62,224 nucleotides of DNA from Pseudomonadota bacterium. GTDB lineage: Bacteria; Pseudomonadota; Gammaproteobacteria; Steroidobacterales; Steroidobacteraceae. The notes below the pieces were generated by a model. It saw only the letters and a program-made list of their open reading frames with translations. It searched no databases and was not told the DNA's origin. The position numbers and the translations under genes are program-made. Of the stretch, positions 1-9,081 are shown piece by piece. Within the stretch, counting starts at the first letter, position 1; each line of letters starts with the position of its first letter. Location: NCBI GenBank assembly GCA_947454465.1, contig CANGJP010000006.1, positions 1 to 62,224 on the forward strand. The letters are read 5' to 3'.

Positions 1-149
1 ATCTGATCGTAAGCCTTAAACTCACCACCAAACTTCTCCGCCATCACCTTGGTCAAGGCCGCCGTCAACGTCGTCTTGCCATGATCTACGTGTCCAATCG
101 TGCCCACGTTTACGTGCGGCTTCGTACGCTCAAATTTCTCTTTTGCCAC
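1..149 (-). CDS. tuf: Elongation factor Tu, N-terminal part (runs off the window)
   Basis: Translation GTPase that brings aminoacyl-tRNA to the ribosome. Only the first 49 codons are inside the window. The GTP-binding G1 motif GHVDHGKT is at residues 19-26, and the start [20 protein letters not shown] is diagnostic of EF-Tu. The start codon is GTG at 149-147, with an AGAGGG ribosome-binding site about eight bases upstream. It follows tRNA-Tyr, tRNA-Gly and tRNA-Thr on the same strand, the arrangement known for E. coli tufB, so it is probably cotranscribed with them. Confidence 0.97.
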   Translation of the reverse strand, partial: MAKEKFERTKPHVNVGTIGHVDHGKTTLTAALTKVMAEKFGGEFKAYDQ

Positions 150-303
150 AGCGGCGACCCTCTAAAAAATAGCGACTAACAACTCAATTAAACGACTAAG
201 GCAGAACACAGCAATCCGCCGCGCCAGCCCGACTCACCAAACCATGCGCTCATCCTAAGTCACACCAATATTCACACCCGTGCCGCACTGCATCCGCAGT
301 GAG

Positions 304-379
304 TGGAGCCCACGACCGGAATCGAACCGGTGACCTCGTCCTTACCAAGGACGTGCTCTGCCGACTGAGCTACGTGGGC
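304..379 (-). tRNA. tRNA-Thr (anticodon GGT)
   Basis: Cloverleaf readable on the minus strand: 7-bp acceptor stem GCCCACG/CGTGGGC, anticodon loop TTGGTAA giving GGT, T-loop GGTTCGATTCC, discriminator T and encoded CCA. It lies between tRNA-Gly and the EF-Tu gene. Confidence 0.97.
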
Positions 380-454
380 CCTGTAACTTGCAGCACTTCG
401 GCTCAAGCCAATCAACACTAACAGCACCAATATCTACAACCACAAACCAGTCAA

Positions 455-528
<74 letters not shown>

Positions 529-591
529 AATTTGCGCAAAACCAACAGAAAGAGCACGTTACTCATCCCGCTACTTGAACGCTGACAGCCA

Positions 592-677
592 TGGTGGAGG
601 GGGTAGGATTCGAACCTACGTAGGCATAAGCCAGCAGATTTACAGTCTGCCCTCGTTGGCCGCTTGAGTACCCCTCC
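592..677 (-). tRNA. tRNA-Tyr (anticodon GTA)
   Basis: 86-base class II tRNA with a long variable arm. Acceptor GGAGGGG, anticodon loop with GTA inside CTGTAAA, T-arm GGTTCGAATCC, encoded CCA. First gene of the tRNA/EF-Tu cluster, a short leader downstream of a good promoter. Confidence 0.97.
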
Positions 678-697
678 TGCGGACGTAAGAGCCGGGC

Positions 698-726
698 ATT
701 CTCTGTATCTGAAGGGCCCGTGTCAA
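698..726 (-). promoter_or_regulatory. Sigma-70 promoter of the tRNA-Tyr-Gly-Thr-tuf operon
   Basis: On the minus strand a perfect -35 TTGACA (726-721), a 17-base spacer and a -10 GAGAAT (703-698) lie about 20 bases ahead of tRNA-Tyr. The bases after the -10 are GC-rich (GCCCGGC), the kind of discriminator known from stringently controlled stable-RNA promoters. Sequence match only; start site not measured. Confidence 0.75.
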
Positions 727-826
727 CCTGATTATTGGTCTAAATCACGGTGGAGACAAACTATTTTGCAGCATACATTGCCAGCCGGGCTGGATTTGTG
801 CATTTCAACGTCCCAAGCCCCCCCCC

Positions 827-1705
827 CTAACCCTCGGCCAATGCAATATCGATCAGCTCTACACTATCCGCGGGAATCGACCTCTCCAGAAAATAGGCCG
901 CCACTCGCGCAAACCGTTCGCGCCCATCGGTAGCCATAAATCTAACAGCCACGCCACGAGACTGACCTTCCTGCTTGCTCAACCACCCCATCGAAGTCAG
1001 CAGGGAAGACAATGCAACTGCCGTGGTTTGCGCAGAATCGACAATCGTCACTTCAGGCCCCACCACCTTCTGCAAGGCTTGCCGAATCACTGGAAAATGA
1101 GTGCACCCAAGCAGGAGTGTATCGGGCGGCTGTGGCGCAGAAAAAACCGTATCCAGATAGCGGTGCGCAATTGCCTCAACGATCGGTCCCGAAGTCCAGC
1201 CTTCCTCGGCTAACGACACAAATAGAGGACACGCCATGGCTTCAATCCTTGCATCAGGACGAATCGCCGCGATGGCGTACTGATAGGCCCCACCACGCAC
1301 AGTCCCTTCAGTCGCCACTACCGCAATCCGACCCGTTGCAGATGCCTCACAACCCGCCTGCGCCCCGGGCTGTACCACGCCAATAATCGGCAGCGCTGGA
1401 TAGCGCTCGCGCAAGGCCTCCAACGCCGTGGCTGATGCCGTATTACAAGCAATCACCAAGCATTTGATGCCACGACGAACCAACACGGACGCTGCCTGCA
1501 ACGAATAGCGGACAATGGTATCCGCGCTCTTTGTACCATAAGGCAAGCGCGCAGTATCACCCAAATACAAGTACCGCTCATTAGGCAAGTGATGCTGCAA
1601 TGCCCGTAATACTGTCAGTCCGCCAACACCAGAATCAAACACCCCTATAGGTAATTCATTCTGATGATCAACACCCACAGTTTTGTTTGAATCACTCTTT
1701 AACAA
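827..1705 (-). CDS. murI: Glutamate racemase
   Basis: Makes D-glutamate for peptidoglycan in the cytoplasm. At 292 aa it has slightly more than the usual family length. The substrate loop FDSGVGG starts at residue 23; the two catalytic cysteines are C87 in IACNTASA and C201 in LLGCTHFP. The start used here is TTG at 1705 with only a weak GAAG upstream; an internal GTG at codon 10 or 12 would give a more typical N-terminus just before PIGVFDSG. The stop codon TAG abuts a run of ten C (818-827 on the plus strand). Convergent with nothing; it stands alone between the tRNA cluster and a PilZ gene. Confidence 0.95.
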   Translation of the reverse strand: MLKSDSNKTVGVDHQNELPIGVFDSGVGGLTVLRALQHHLPNERYLYLGDTARLPYGTKSADTIVRYSLQAASVLVRRGIKCLVIACNTASATALEALRERYPALPIIGVVQPGAQAGCEASATGRIAVVATEGTVRGGAYQYAIAAIRPDARIEAMACPLFVSLAEEGWTSGPIVEAIAHRYLDTVFSAPQPPDTLLLGCTHFPVIRQALQKVVGPEVTIVDSAQTTAVALSSLLTSMGWLSKQEGQSRGVAVRFMATDGRERFARVAAYFLERSIPADSVELIDIALAEG

Positions 1706-1940
1706 GATTTACTTCACTTAAATAATGGTGATGAATCGTAGAAAAACCAACATACCCAACACGCCATCCAGCAACAGACAATGAATAGAGGAGCAGAACA
1801 TACCCGACGCCATTACATAAGCATAATTTATCTTAAGCGAGGTGATTCTATGCAGAAACAAATCACGGCATAATCATCAGAGGGGTTCACTTACTTCTTG
1901 AATACACCTTAAGATTTTACGCTGTCACGAGGCCGCCTAT

Positions 1941-2219
1941 ATGGAACGACGACTTCATAATCGACACAAAGCACGCACCATTGTGTTTATTTCAAAACCC
2001 GGACGACCAGGGAGACTATGTCGCGCCAAAAATCTGAGTGCCAACGGCGTATTTATTGAAACCACCAATATGGGTCTTCGAAAGGGCTCCACGGTTAACC
2101 TTACGTTTGCAATTAATTTAGGCGTCATCACCAAAATCCATCGCCGAACTGCCATTGTTGCGCACATCACCCTCGGCGGCACGGGATTGATGATGGAAAG
2201 CCTGACCGGTACACGCTAA
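1941..2219 (+). CDS. Small PilZ-domain protein (putative c-di-GMP binding)
   Basis: 92-aa protein made of little more than one PilZ domain. The two c-di-GMP contact motifs are visible: RHKAR (residues 8-12, matching RxxxR) and NLSANG (31-36, matching [D/N]xSxxG). PilZ proteins sense cyclic di-GMP and act on motility, exopolysaccharide or pili. No effector gene is adjacent, so the output is unknown. Starts at ATG 1941; divergent from murI across 235 bases in which I see no other gene. Confidence 0.75.
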   Translation: MERRLHNRHKARTIVFISKPGRPGRLCRAKNLSANGVFIETTNMGLRKGSTVNLTFAINLGVITKIHRRTAIVAHITLGGTGLMMESLTGTR

Positions 2220-2410
2220 ATCAGTCGCCTTTCCTGAACCTAGAGCACAAGTCGCTTCGCACGCCCCCCCCCTCCGCGATCTGTACGCGGGTTAATTAGG
2301 CAGACCCTATCTGACAGGGACAGCTACACCACGCAGCCATCATGCTTTAAGAACCGAACGGATATACTCTTAAACACCGCTCAATCATAAGATTGCGTCG
2401 CCCACCGATC

Positions 2411-3223
2411 ATGAAACACGCCCTAAGACTTATCACCTGCCTATTTTTTTTATTAGGCATCACCGCCTGCTCGACAGTACAAACCACATCCAGTGGTGCC
2501 ATCGGCATTCAGCGCAAACAGTACATGATGGTATCCGAACAAGAAGTCGAAAATGGTGCCATTGAGTCTTATCAAAAAGAACTCGCCGCAGCAGAAAAAA
2601 AGAAAGCACTCAATGTCGATGAACAGCAAGTCACCCGCGTGCGCAAGATTGCAAATAACCTGATTCCACAAACCACCGCGTTTCGCGCCGATGCCAAAAA
2701 CTGGAAATGGGAAGTCAACGTCCAAAAGACCGATGAACTGAACGCCTATTGCATGCCCGGCGGCAAGATCATGGTGTACTCGGGGATAATTGAGAAACTA
2801 AAACTCACTGATGATGAACTGGCCGCCATTGTCGGCCATGAGATCGCTCATGCCTTACGTGAACACACGCGCGAGCGGGTCTCACGTGCATACGCCGAAC
2901 AACTCGGCTTAAGCGTATTGGCGATAGTGACCGGAGCAGGCAATGAAGCAATGAAAATGGCCTCGACCATTACCCAAGTGACTTTTGGATTACCCCACAA
3001 TCGTGAACAAGAAACCGAGTCCGACCGCATCGGTTTAGAACTGATGGCACGCGCCGGTTACAACCCAAGCGCCGCAGTTACGCTGTGGCAGAAAATGAGC
3101 CAAGTCACCGGCAATGCCGGCTCGGATTTTCTCAGCACTCACCCCAGCAGCACCAACCGCATCAGCGATCTACAAGCGAATCTACCTAAAGTGATGCCGT
3201 TATATGATGCTACTAAGCAGTAA
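2411..3223 (+). CDS. M48-family metalloprotease, lipoprotein (LoiP/YggG-like)
   Basis: Predicted zinc protease anchored in an envelope membrane. From ATG 2411 the protein is 270 aa with a lipoprotein signal ending GITAC (Cys20). The zinc site HEIAH is at residues 143-147, and the later ExESD segment (NREQETESDRIG) supplies the third ligand, as in M48 proteases such as LoiP and BepA. A longer TTG start at 2393 would place a charged MRRPPI ahead of the signal and is less likely. Family role is quality control of outer-membrane proteins. Ends two bases before the convergent gene. Confidence 0.9.
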   Translation: MKHALRLITCLFFLLGITACSTVQTTSSGAIGIQRKQYMMVSEQEVENGAIESYQKELAAAEKKKALNVDEQQVTRVRKIANNLIPQTTAFRADAKNWKWEVNVQKTDELNAYCMPGGKIMVYSGIIEKLKLTDDELAAIVGHEIAHALREHTRERVSRAYAEQLGLSVLAIVTGAGNEAMKMASTITQVTFGLPHNREQETESDRIGLELMARAGYNPSAAVTLWQKMSQVTGNAGSDFLSTHPSSTNRISDLQANLPKVMPLYDATKQ

Positions 3224-3224
3224 T

Positions 3225-3653
3225 TTACATGCAGTAATACGTCTGCCCAATCGCCGGCTCCCAATCAAGAAGCGGATAGTAAAGCGAATTAATTTTACGG
3301 GCATCAGGGTCAGTGCTTTTAGCAACACACTGAATTTGATTTCCGCCCCAAAATGCATTTTTAAGCCATACAGAAATATAGCTGTTACCGCTGTAGCCAC
3401 AACCGACTGGTTCAGCATATGTAGCGTTTTCTTGAGCATTACTAACAACGTAACGAATAGATTCAATACAATCCCTCTGCGACTCCCATCCTTGACTAAA
3501 CCAGATAACACGCTTTCCTTCTATGCTCCATGCATAGGCGCCCCAACCACGCTGAGGAACCTCATCACCACATGAAGCAAGCCCAAGAGTAACGATTACC
3601 GCCAAAGCAATTCTTACAAAAGCATTTAATAAGCGCATATAACGCAATTTCAT
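3225..3653 (-). CDS. Small secreted lipoprotein, function unknown
   Basis: 142-aa protein not recognised as a known family. It starts at ATG 3653 with a hydrophobic signal ending in LGLASC, a lipobox. The mature part is rich in Trp, Tyr and Cys (five Cys in the mature region besides the lipid Cys are suggested by eye), compatible with disulfide bonds in the periplasm. It is convergent with the M48 protease gene with almost no gap, so both may share 3' regulatory sequence. Confidence 0.6.
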   Translation of the reverse strand: MKLRYMRLLNAFVRIALAVIVTLGLASCGDEVPQRGWGAYAWSIEGKRVIWFSQGWESQRDCIESIRYVVSNAQENATYAEPVGCGYSGNSYISVWLKNAFWGGNQIQCVAKSTDPDARKINSLYYPLLDWEPAIGQTYYCM

Positions 3654-3708
3654 TTATTGAAGAATCGTAAAATTCTTAATAGAAGTTCCATGCAGCGCCA
3701 CTCCGCAA

Positions 3709-4023
3709 TCAATCTTCAGGCGCCACTGTTACTTTCAGGCCTTCGTAGGCTGGCGCCATAACAATCTGACAGCTCAAACGTGATGTGGCCTTACGATCAG
3801 GCACATCATCAAGCACTGCCGTTTCATCCGACTGTGCAGCAGGCAACTTAGCTGCCCATGCATCATCGACATACACATGACAGGTCGCGCAGGAGCACAT
3901 ACCGCCACACAGCGCAGCCACGCCCATATCTTGGTCGCGCAATACTTCCATCAATGTAGAACCGGGTGCGGCGTTAAGTTGATGTTCGGCGCCGTCTCTA
4001 TCTGTAACAACAATATTAACCAT
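3709..4023 (-). CDS. [2Fe-2S] ferredoxin, adrenodoxin/P450 type
   Basis: Soluble one-electron carrier. From ATG 4023 the protein is 104 aa, the usual size. Cluster ligands are C39, C45, C48 and C85 in the pattern Cx5Cx2C...C; an extra Cys is at 43. This type serves cytochromes P450, Rieske oxygenases or Fe-S assembly. No P450, oxygenase or ferredoxin reductase is in the window, so its partner is unknown. An upstream in-frame start would add about 50 residues of cysteine-rich sequence that does not look like ferredoxin. Divergent from the FAD-enzyme gene. Confidence 0.92.
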   Translation of the reverse strand: MVNIVVTDRDGAEHQLNAAPGSTLMEVLRDQDMGVAALCGGMCSCATCHVYVDDAWAAKLPAAQSDETAVLDDVPDRKATSRLSCQIVMAPAYEGLKVTVAPED

Positions 4024-4209
4024 AGTCGTATAAATTCCGAATGTAGCGAATTGATAGGTCATTGTGCCACGCCCTTTAGCACCGCAGAAGGACTTTAGGC
4101 ATACACAACAGTAACTTGATGTTGAATAAATTGCAGCCAGCTTTGCTAGTATCCTGCCCCAGTGAATAAACAACTGTGTAAATAACTACCGCCGAGGACA
4201 TAGGTCATC

Positions 4210-5316
4210 TTGATAGACACAGATTGCGCAGTGATCGGCGGGGGAGTGGTGGGTCTGGCCATCGCGCGCGCCTGCGCCAGAAGCGGCCGATCCACGGTAT
4301 TGATTGAACAACATGCCACCTTCGGCAGCGAAACTTCATCCCGCAATTCGTCGGTGATTCATTCGGGTATTTATTACCCGCCCGCCTCACTGAAATCACG
4401 TAGCTGCATTAAGGGCCGCCAATTACTTTACGAATTTTGTACGCAGTACACAGTACCCCATCGGCAATGCGGAAAACTTATTGTCGCCACTAACACAAAC
4501 GAAGAAATACGTCTTGAGCAGTTACTAAAAAATGGCTTACAGGCAGGACTGACAGATATACAGCGACTGGATAGACACGAAGTTCAACAACGCGAACCTG
4601 AATTATCTGTCACTACTGCGCTGTGGATTCCCAGCACTGGCATTGTGGACAGTCATGCCTTCATGACCGCGCTATTAGGTGACCTTGAACAACACGCAGG
4701 TATTTTCGCCACACGCACCAAGGTCTCGCATATTCGCCGCCTCAACCAAAGCTTTGAAATTTATCTAAGCAATGAAGCCACGCCACTTCGCGCTCGCCAC
4801 GTCATCAACTCAGCGGGATTACACGCCACGCAATTGGCATCACGTATTGAAGGACTTGATGCAACGCATATACCGCAGATGCAGTTGGCCAAAGGCCATT
4901 ACTTTGAATACAGCAGTAAATCACCCTTCAAGCATTTGATTTATCCCGTACCCGTCGATGGCGGCCTTGGTGTCCATGTCACGTTGGATCTGGCAGGCCG
5001 TATAAAATTTGGCCCCGATGTTGAATGGGTGAAGAAAATCAACTATGACTCTTCACCCGAACGTATGGTGAGTTTTTATCCTAGTATTCGTCGTTATTGG
5101 CCAACGCTACCCAATGGCAGCCTACAACCCGCTTACACGGGCATACGCCCCAAGCTCACAGGACCGGGCGAGCCTGCGGCTGACTTTTATATTCAGGACA
5201 CGAGTACGCATCAAGTGCCGGGACTCATTTGCCTGTATGGCATTGAGTCGCCAGGATTGACGGCGTCGCTGGCACTGGCTGAAGACGTACTGCAACGAAT
5301 CAACAGATCGCCTTAG
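4210..5316 (+). CDS. FAD-dependent oxidoreductase, L-2-hydroxyglutarate oxidase (LhgO)-like
   Basis: 368-aa member of the DAO/glycerol-3-phosphate dehydrogenase superfamily. The N-terminal FAD motif GGGVVG is at residues 10-15, and the segment NSSVIHSGIYYPPASLK matches the NSGVIHAGxYYxPxSLK signature of LhgO and human L2HGDH. The likely reaction is oxidation of L-2-hydroxyglutarate or a related 2-hydroxyacid to the 2-oxoacid with electrons passed to quinone. It starts with TTG at 4210, with GAGG about 13 bases upstream; no better start is seen. Its 3' end overlaps the convergent beta-propeller gene by four bases. Confidence 0.8.
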   Translation: MIDTDCAVIGGGVVGLAIARACARSGRSTVLIEQHATFGSETSSRNSSVIHSGIYYPPASLKSRSCIKGRQLLYEFCTQYTVPHRQCGKLIVATNTNEEIRLEQLLKNGLQAGLTDIQRLDRHEVQQREPELSVTTALWIPSTGIVDSHAFMTALLGDLEQHAGIFATRTKVSHIRRLNQSFEIYLSNEATPLRARHVINSAGLHATQLASRIEGLDATHIPQMQLAKGHYFEYSSKSPFKHLIYPVPVDGGLGVHVTLDLAGRIKFGPDVEWVKKINYDSSPERMVSFYPSIRRYWPTLPNGSLQPAYTGIRPKLTGPGEPAADFYIQDTSTHQVPGLICLYGIESPGLTASLALAEDVLQRINRSP

Positions 5317-6377
5317 TAAAAGGCGATCGACTCGATACCGTCGCCCCCATCATAACTACGAATCGGCTTGCCAGAAGCAAGATCCACTCGCGTCAACAAG
5401 CCGCTATCATGACTGGATACGATGGCGGTTCGACCATCTGGATCAAACGCAATACCTTGAGGACCCTTAGCCACCGCCAGCAACTTTTGCTTGCGATAGT
5501 CACTGCCATCAATCACCCACGCTTGACCTGCGCCATATGAACTGGCCACCAAGGTGCGTCCATCGGGTGAAAACATCAATTTCACTAAACGAGTACGCTT
5601 AATATTGGTCATGGCCGCACCCAGCAATGGCACACGATCAATTTCTTTATTGGTTTTTATATCGATGACATGCAAATTAGATTGATCATTATCCACGATC
5701 AACAAACGCTTTCCATCCGGAGTGGGCGTCATACCTTCGAAACCACTGCCATTGCCGGTACCCTGCGCATCTTTCATGGCAGGAATTGCCGCAACAAACT
5801 TTCGAGTCGCGGTATCAAACACTTGCGCAGCAGACTCTTTATTAGAAGCAAATAATTTGGATTCATCAGGCAACAGCGTAATGAAGTGCGCACCTTTACC
5901 TGGAATGTCATACACCGCTTCAATCTTTTTAGTAGCCGGATCGATATACAACAGTTTGTTTTGAATATCGCAGGTGACCCACAACTTACCATCGCGCGTA
6001 GCCAACAGACCATGCGGCGCAATGAATTCACCCAACTCAATCACACTCGAGATTTGACGCTTTTCTATATCCACAATGAGAATTTTGTTATTAGGTGTCT
6101 TATTTGCACCATAGATACCATCACCATACAGCGGCACATACGCCGTTTTATGATCATGAGAAATAGCCAATTCATGGACTGACTTCTCTGGCGGATCGAT
6201 GGTAGCCACCTCGGTAAGCGACACTGGGTCATAAAAACGAATCTTGTTACCCACTTTGTCGATGGCAATGACACCTTTGCGTCCGGTGACATTGCTGCCG
6301 GTGTTCTGCGCCGCCAACGGCAACACTAGACACGAACATGCGAGCAACCCAAGGATCGTTACTAACTTAATGCGCAC
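5313..6377 (-). CDS. Secreted YVTN-type beta-propeller protein
   Basis: About 354 aa with an N-terminal signal peptide ending LPLAAQ and repeated blade motifs such as TPDGKRLLIVDND, SPDGRTLVASSYG and DPDGRTAIVSSHD. These YVTN/NHL-like repeats fold as a beta-propeller in the periplasm; specific function unknown. GTG 6377 is preferred because AGAGGG lies about nine bases upstream; a GTG at 6386 would sit on top of that site. It is divergent from the octahaem cytochrome gene, a context seen for propeller proteins that accompany periplasmic redox proteins. Confidence 0.75.
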   Translation of the reverse strand: MRIKLVTILGLLACSCLVLPLAAQNTGSNVTGRKGVIAIDKVGNKIRFYDPVSLTEVATIDPPEKSVHELAISHDHKTAYVPLYGDGIYGANKTPNNKILIVDIEKRQISSVIELGEFIAPHGLLATRDGKLWVTCDIQNKLLYIDPATKKIEAVYDIPGKGAHFITLLPDESKLFASNKESAAQVFDTATRKFVAAIPAMKDAQGTGNGSGFEGMTPTPDGKRLLIVDNDQSNLHVIDIKTNKEIDRVPLLGAAMTNIKRTRLVKLMFSPDGRTLVASSYGAGQAWVIDGSDYRKQKLLAVAKGPQGIAFDPDGRTAIVSSHDSGLLTRVDLASGKPIRSYDGGDGIESIAFY

Positions 6378-6434
6378 TGAACCCACCCTCTAGAAAGTAA
6401 AATTTATTCGATGTAGCGCTGACTGAGATAACAT

Positions 6435-8639
6435 TTGCACCCTATCATGCACACCTACCTCACTGGGCAAACATTCTTGCGCCACGCATCATCACTGTTT
6501 GCCAGTGTACTGGCGCTGCTACTCGCCGCCTGTGCACCTCAAAGCAATCAACCCAACACCACTGCGCAAGCACAAAGCTCAGCTTATTTTGTCGGCAGCG
6601 CCCGCTGCGCAAACTGCCATGTCTCAGAAAGCACAGCATGGCAAGGCTCACAACACCAACTGGCCATGCAGCACGTCAGCCGAACCACAATGCAGGCGCC
6701 TTTCGCCGGCGAATCAATCAAACATCACGGCAAAATCACAACTTTTTCGCAACATGCAGGCCAATTCATTATTCATACCGAGGGCCCGAATGGCAAGCCA
6801 GCAGACTATACGGTGAAGTACGTATTTGGACTCTCACCATTGCAACAGTATCTGATTGAACTACCCGGCGGCCGCTTACAGGCCTTCACGCTAGCCTGGG
6901 ACAGTCGCCCAATGCAAGCAGGCGGCCAGCGCTGGTTTGACCTGTATCCGAATGAAGCTTACAAGCCCGGCGATCCATTGCACTGGACGGGTTATCAACA
7001 AAACTGGAACTACATGTGCGCTGATTGCCACTCCACAAATCTACGCAAAAATTACGATGAACGTTCGGACACCTTCAACACCACATGGTCTGAAATCAGC
7101 GTGGGCTGTGAGGCCTGCCATGGCCCCGGATCACAACATCTGAGTTGGGTACAACAGGGACAATCTCAGACTACGCCAAATAAAGGATTACTCCACTTAC
7201 TCGATGAGCGCCGAGACATAACCTGGACACGCAACTCCACCACCGGACAACCACAACGAAGCACAATACGCACAACTTCAAAAGAATTAGACACTTGTGC
7301 ACGCTGTCATTCACGTCGACTACAACTGACGGATAAGGTCAATGCTGCAACACCCTTAGCAGAAGGCTTTCAAGTTGCCCTACTTGACCCCGGCCTGTAC
7401 TACCCAGACGGTCAAATGCGCGATGAGGTCTATAACCATGGGTCATTCTTGCAAAGCCGCATGCATGCTTCAGGCGTCACCTGCAGCGACTGCCATGATC
7501 CACACACACAACAACTACGCGCACCAGGTGATGCAGTGTGCGCTCAGTGCCATGATGCTGGGCGTTACGCCACTGAGAAACATCACTTTCATCCACAGCA
7601 ATCTGATGGCGCGCGCTGCACAAGCTGTCACATGCCAACACACACTTACATGGGCGTAGACCAACGTCACGATCACTCACTACGTATTCCGCAACCCGCC
7701 GCTTCAGCAAAAATCGGCGCACCCGATGTCTGCACCAGTTGTCATACAAAACGTGATAGCAACTGGGCACAAGGCATCATTAATCAACACTATCCGCGAC
7801 CAAAGGTCAGCTATCAAACTCAGGGCCCTGCCTTTTCAGCACTTGAACGCGGCGAGACTGGCGCATCCGCGCAAGTGACGGCCATCGCACAAGATGCATC
7901 ACTACCCGCCATCATTCGCGCAAGCGCTCTACGCCGATTATCGCTTGCAGGTGTTACCTTTGATCCGACGTTACTGGCCACAGCCGCCAAAGACCCTGAT
8001 CCACTGGTACGCAGCTCCGCAGCAGAAGCAGCAATTGGCAATGCAGCGGTACTTCAAACGCTGCTGACTGACTCCATGCTCAGCGTCAGGTTGCTGGCTT
8101 CACAAGCGATGAGACAAGATCTTGATGCTTGGGTAAAAACCAATAGCGAATATATTGCAGTGCAACGCTATAACGCCGATCGACCTGAAGCGCGCACCAA
8201 TTTAGGCAGCGCATTACTTGCGCAACAAGATATTCAAGGTGCACAAACAGCGCTACAGTCTGCAATTAAATTTGATCCAGGATTTTCACTGGCGTATTTG
8301 AATCTTGCTGACAGTTATCGTGCAATAGGCGACGAAGCCAAAGCAGAAGCAACCCTACGCGAAGCATTACGTCGTGGACGTAACGATATTGGCCCCATTC
8401 AATTTGCCCTAGGGTTATCACTTGTACGACAAGGCAAGTATGAACAAGCCCTGGCCGCGCTTGCTGAAGCCAATCGACGCGAGCCTGATAACATGCAATT
8501 CACCTATACCTATGCCATTGCCCTGCATGATCGAGGACAAAAGCAAGCAGCTCTATCGTTACTTGAGAAAGCGGTGAAACGTAGACCGAATGAAGTGCAA
8601 TTGAGTGAACTGCTGCAGATTTATCGCAACGCGCCCTAA
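6435..8639 (+). CDS. Octahaem c-type cytochrome with C-terminal TPR repeats, lipoprotein
   Basis: 734-aa envelope protein. The N-terminal signal ends LLLAAC, a lipobox. Eight CxxCH haem sites are present: CANCH, CADCH, CEACH, CARCH, CSDCH, CAQCH and two CTSCH. The last third carries HEAT-like and then TPR repeats (for example residues near PEARTNLGSALLAQQ). It resembles multihaem TPR cytochromes of unknown role; nitrite or other N/S-compound reductase activity cannot be claimed. Start is TTG 6435 with GAGA six bases upstream, or ATG 6447; both keep the signal peptide. Confidence 0.88.
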   Translation: MHPIMHTYLTGQTFLRHASSLFASVLALLLAACAPQSNQPNTTAQAQSSAYFVGSARCANCHVSESTAWQGSQHQLAMQHVSRTTMQAPFAGESIKHHGKITTFSQHAGQFIIHTEGPNGKPADYTVKYVFGLSPLQQYLIELPGGRLQAFTLAWDSRPMQAGGQRWFDLYPNEAYKPGDPLHWTGYQQNWNYMCADCHSTNLRKNYDERSDTFNTTWSEISVGCEACHGPGSQHLSWVQQGQSQTTPNKGLLHLLDERRDITWTRNSTTGQPQRSTIRTTSKELDTCARCHSRRLQLTDKVNAATPLAEGFQVALLDPGLYYPDGQMRDEVYNHGSFLQSRMHASGVTCSDCHDPHTQQLRAPGDAVCAQCHDAGRYATEKHHFHPQQSDGARCTSCHMPTHTYMGVDQRHDHSLRIPQPAASAKIGAPDVCTSCHTKRDSNWAQGIINQHYPRPKVSYQTQGPAFSALERGETGASAQVTAIAQDASLPAIIRASALRRLSLAGVTFDPTLLATAAKDPDPLVRSSAAEAAIGNAAVLQTLLTDSMLSVRLLASQAMRQDLDAWVKTNSEYIAVQRYNADRPEARTNLGSALLAQQDIQGAQTALQSAIKFDPGFSLAYLNLADSYRAIGDEAKAEATLREALRRGRNDIGPIQFALGLSLVRQGKYEQALAALAEANRREPDNMQFTYTYAIALHDRGQKQAALSLLEKAVKRRPNEVQLSELLQIYRNAP

Positions 8640-8659
8640 CGCGCGCTGCAATCCAAATC

Positions 8660-9022
8660 TTAATGAGCGAACGCCACTAGCAAACAACACAGCGACCAGA
8701 ACACAGCATATTCAGGTCCACCACGATTCCATAACCATTCGCCCTTATTCACTTTCAATAACGCCGCAGCAGCGATTAGCAAAAACGCAGCCGCGGCGCA
8801 TGCCGCCTGACGCGTATAGACATTAGAAATCAGCGCCGCTGCAAACATGGCTTCAGTGATCATGGCAACATACAACACCACTCGACCTGGCTTTAATCCA
8901 GCGGCAGCAAAGAACTCGAGCGGTCTTTCAGGATAAAAAATCTTGATCGCTAGATGTGGCAGAAAGAAGGCACCGCACATTAACCGCAATACATCAGCAA
9001 TATTGTTCAGCTCGAAAGACAT
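8660..9022 (-). CDS. DoxX-like small integral membrane protein
   Basis: 120 aa with four hydrophobic helices (about residues 9-28, 48-68, 73-90, 104-119) and the pattern GAFFLPHLAIKIF near the start, as in DoxX/DUF4870-type small membrane proteins. GAGGTGAGC lies a few bases ahead of ATG 9022. Function unknown; it lies next to an MFS transporter gene on the same strand 60 bases upstream and could be cotranscribed with it. Confidence 0.65.
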   Translation of the reverse strand: MSFELNNIADVLRLMCGAFFLPHLAIKIFYPERPLEFFAAAGLKPGRVVLYVAMITEAMFAAALISNVYTRQAACAAAAFLLIAAAALLKVNKGEWLWNRGGPEYAVFWSLCCLLVAFAH

Positions 9023-9081
9023 GACTGCTCACCTCGCATCAAACTAACGCACACAACACTAGTTGCGCTCGACAGTACTGT

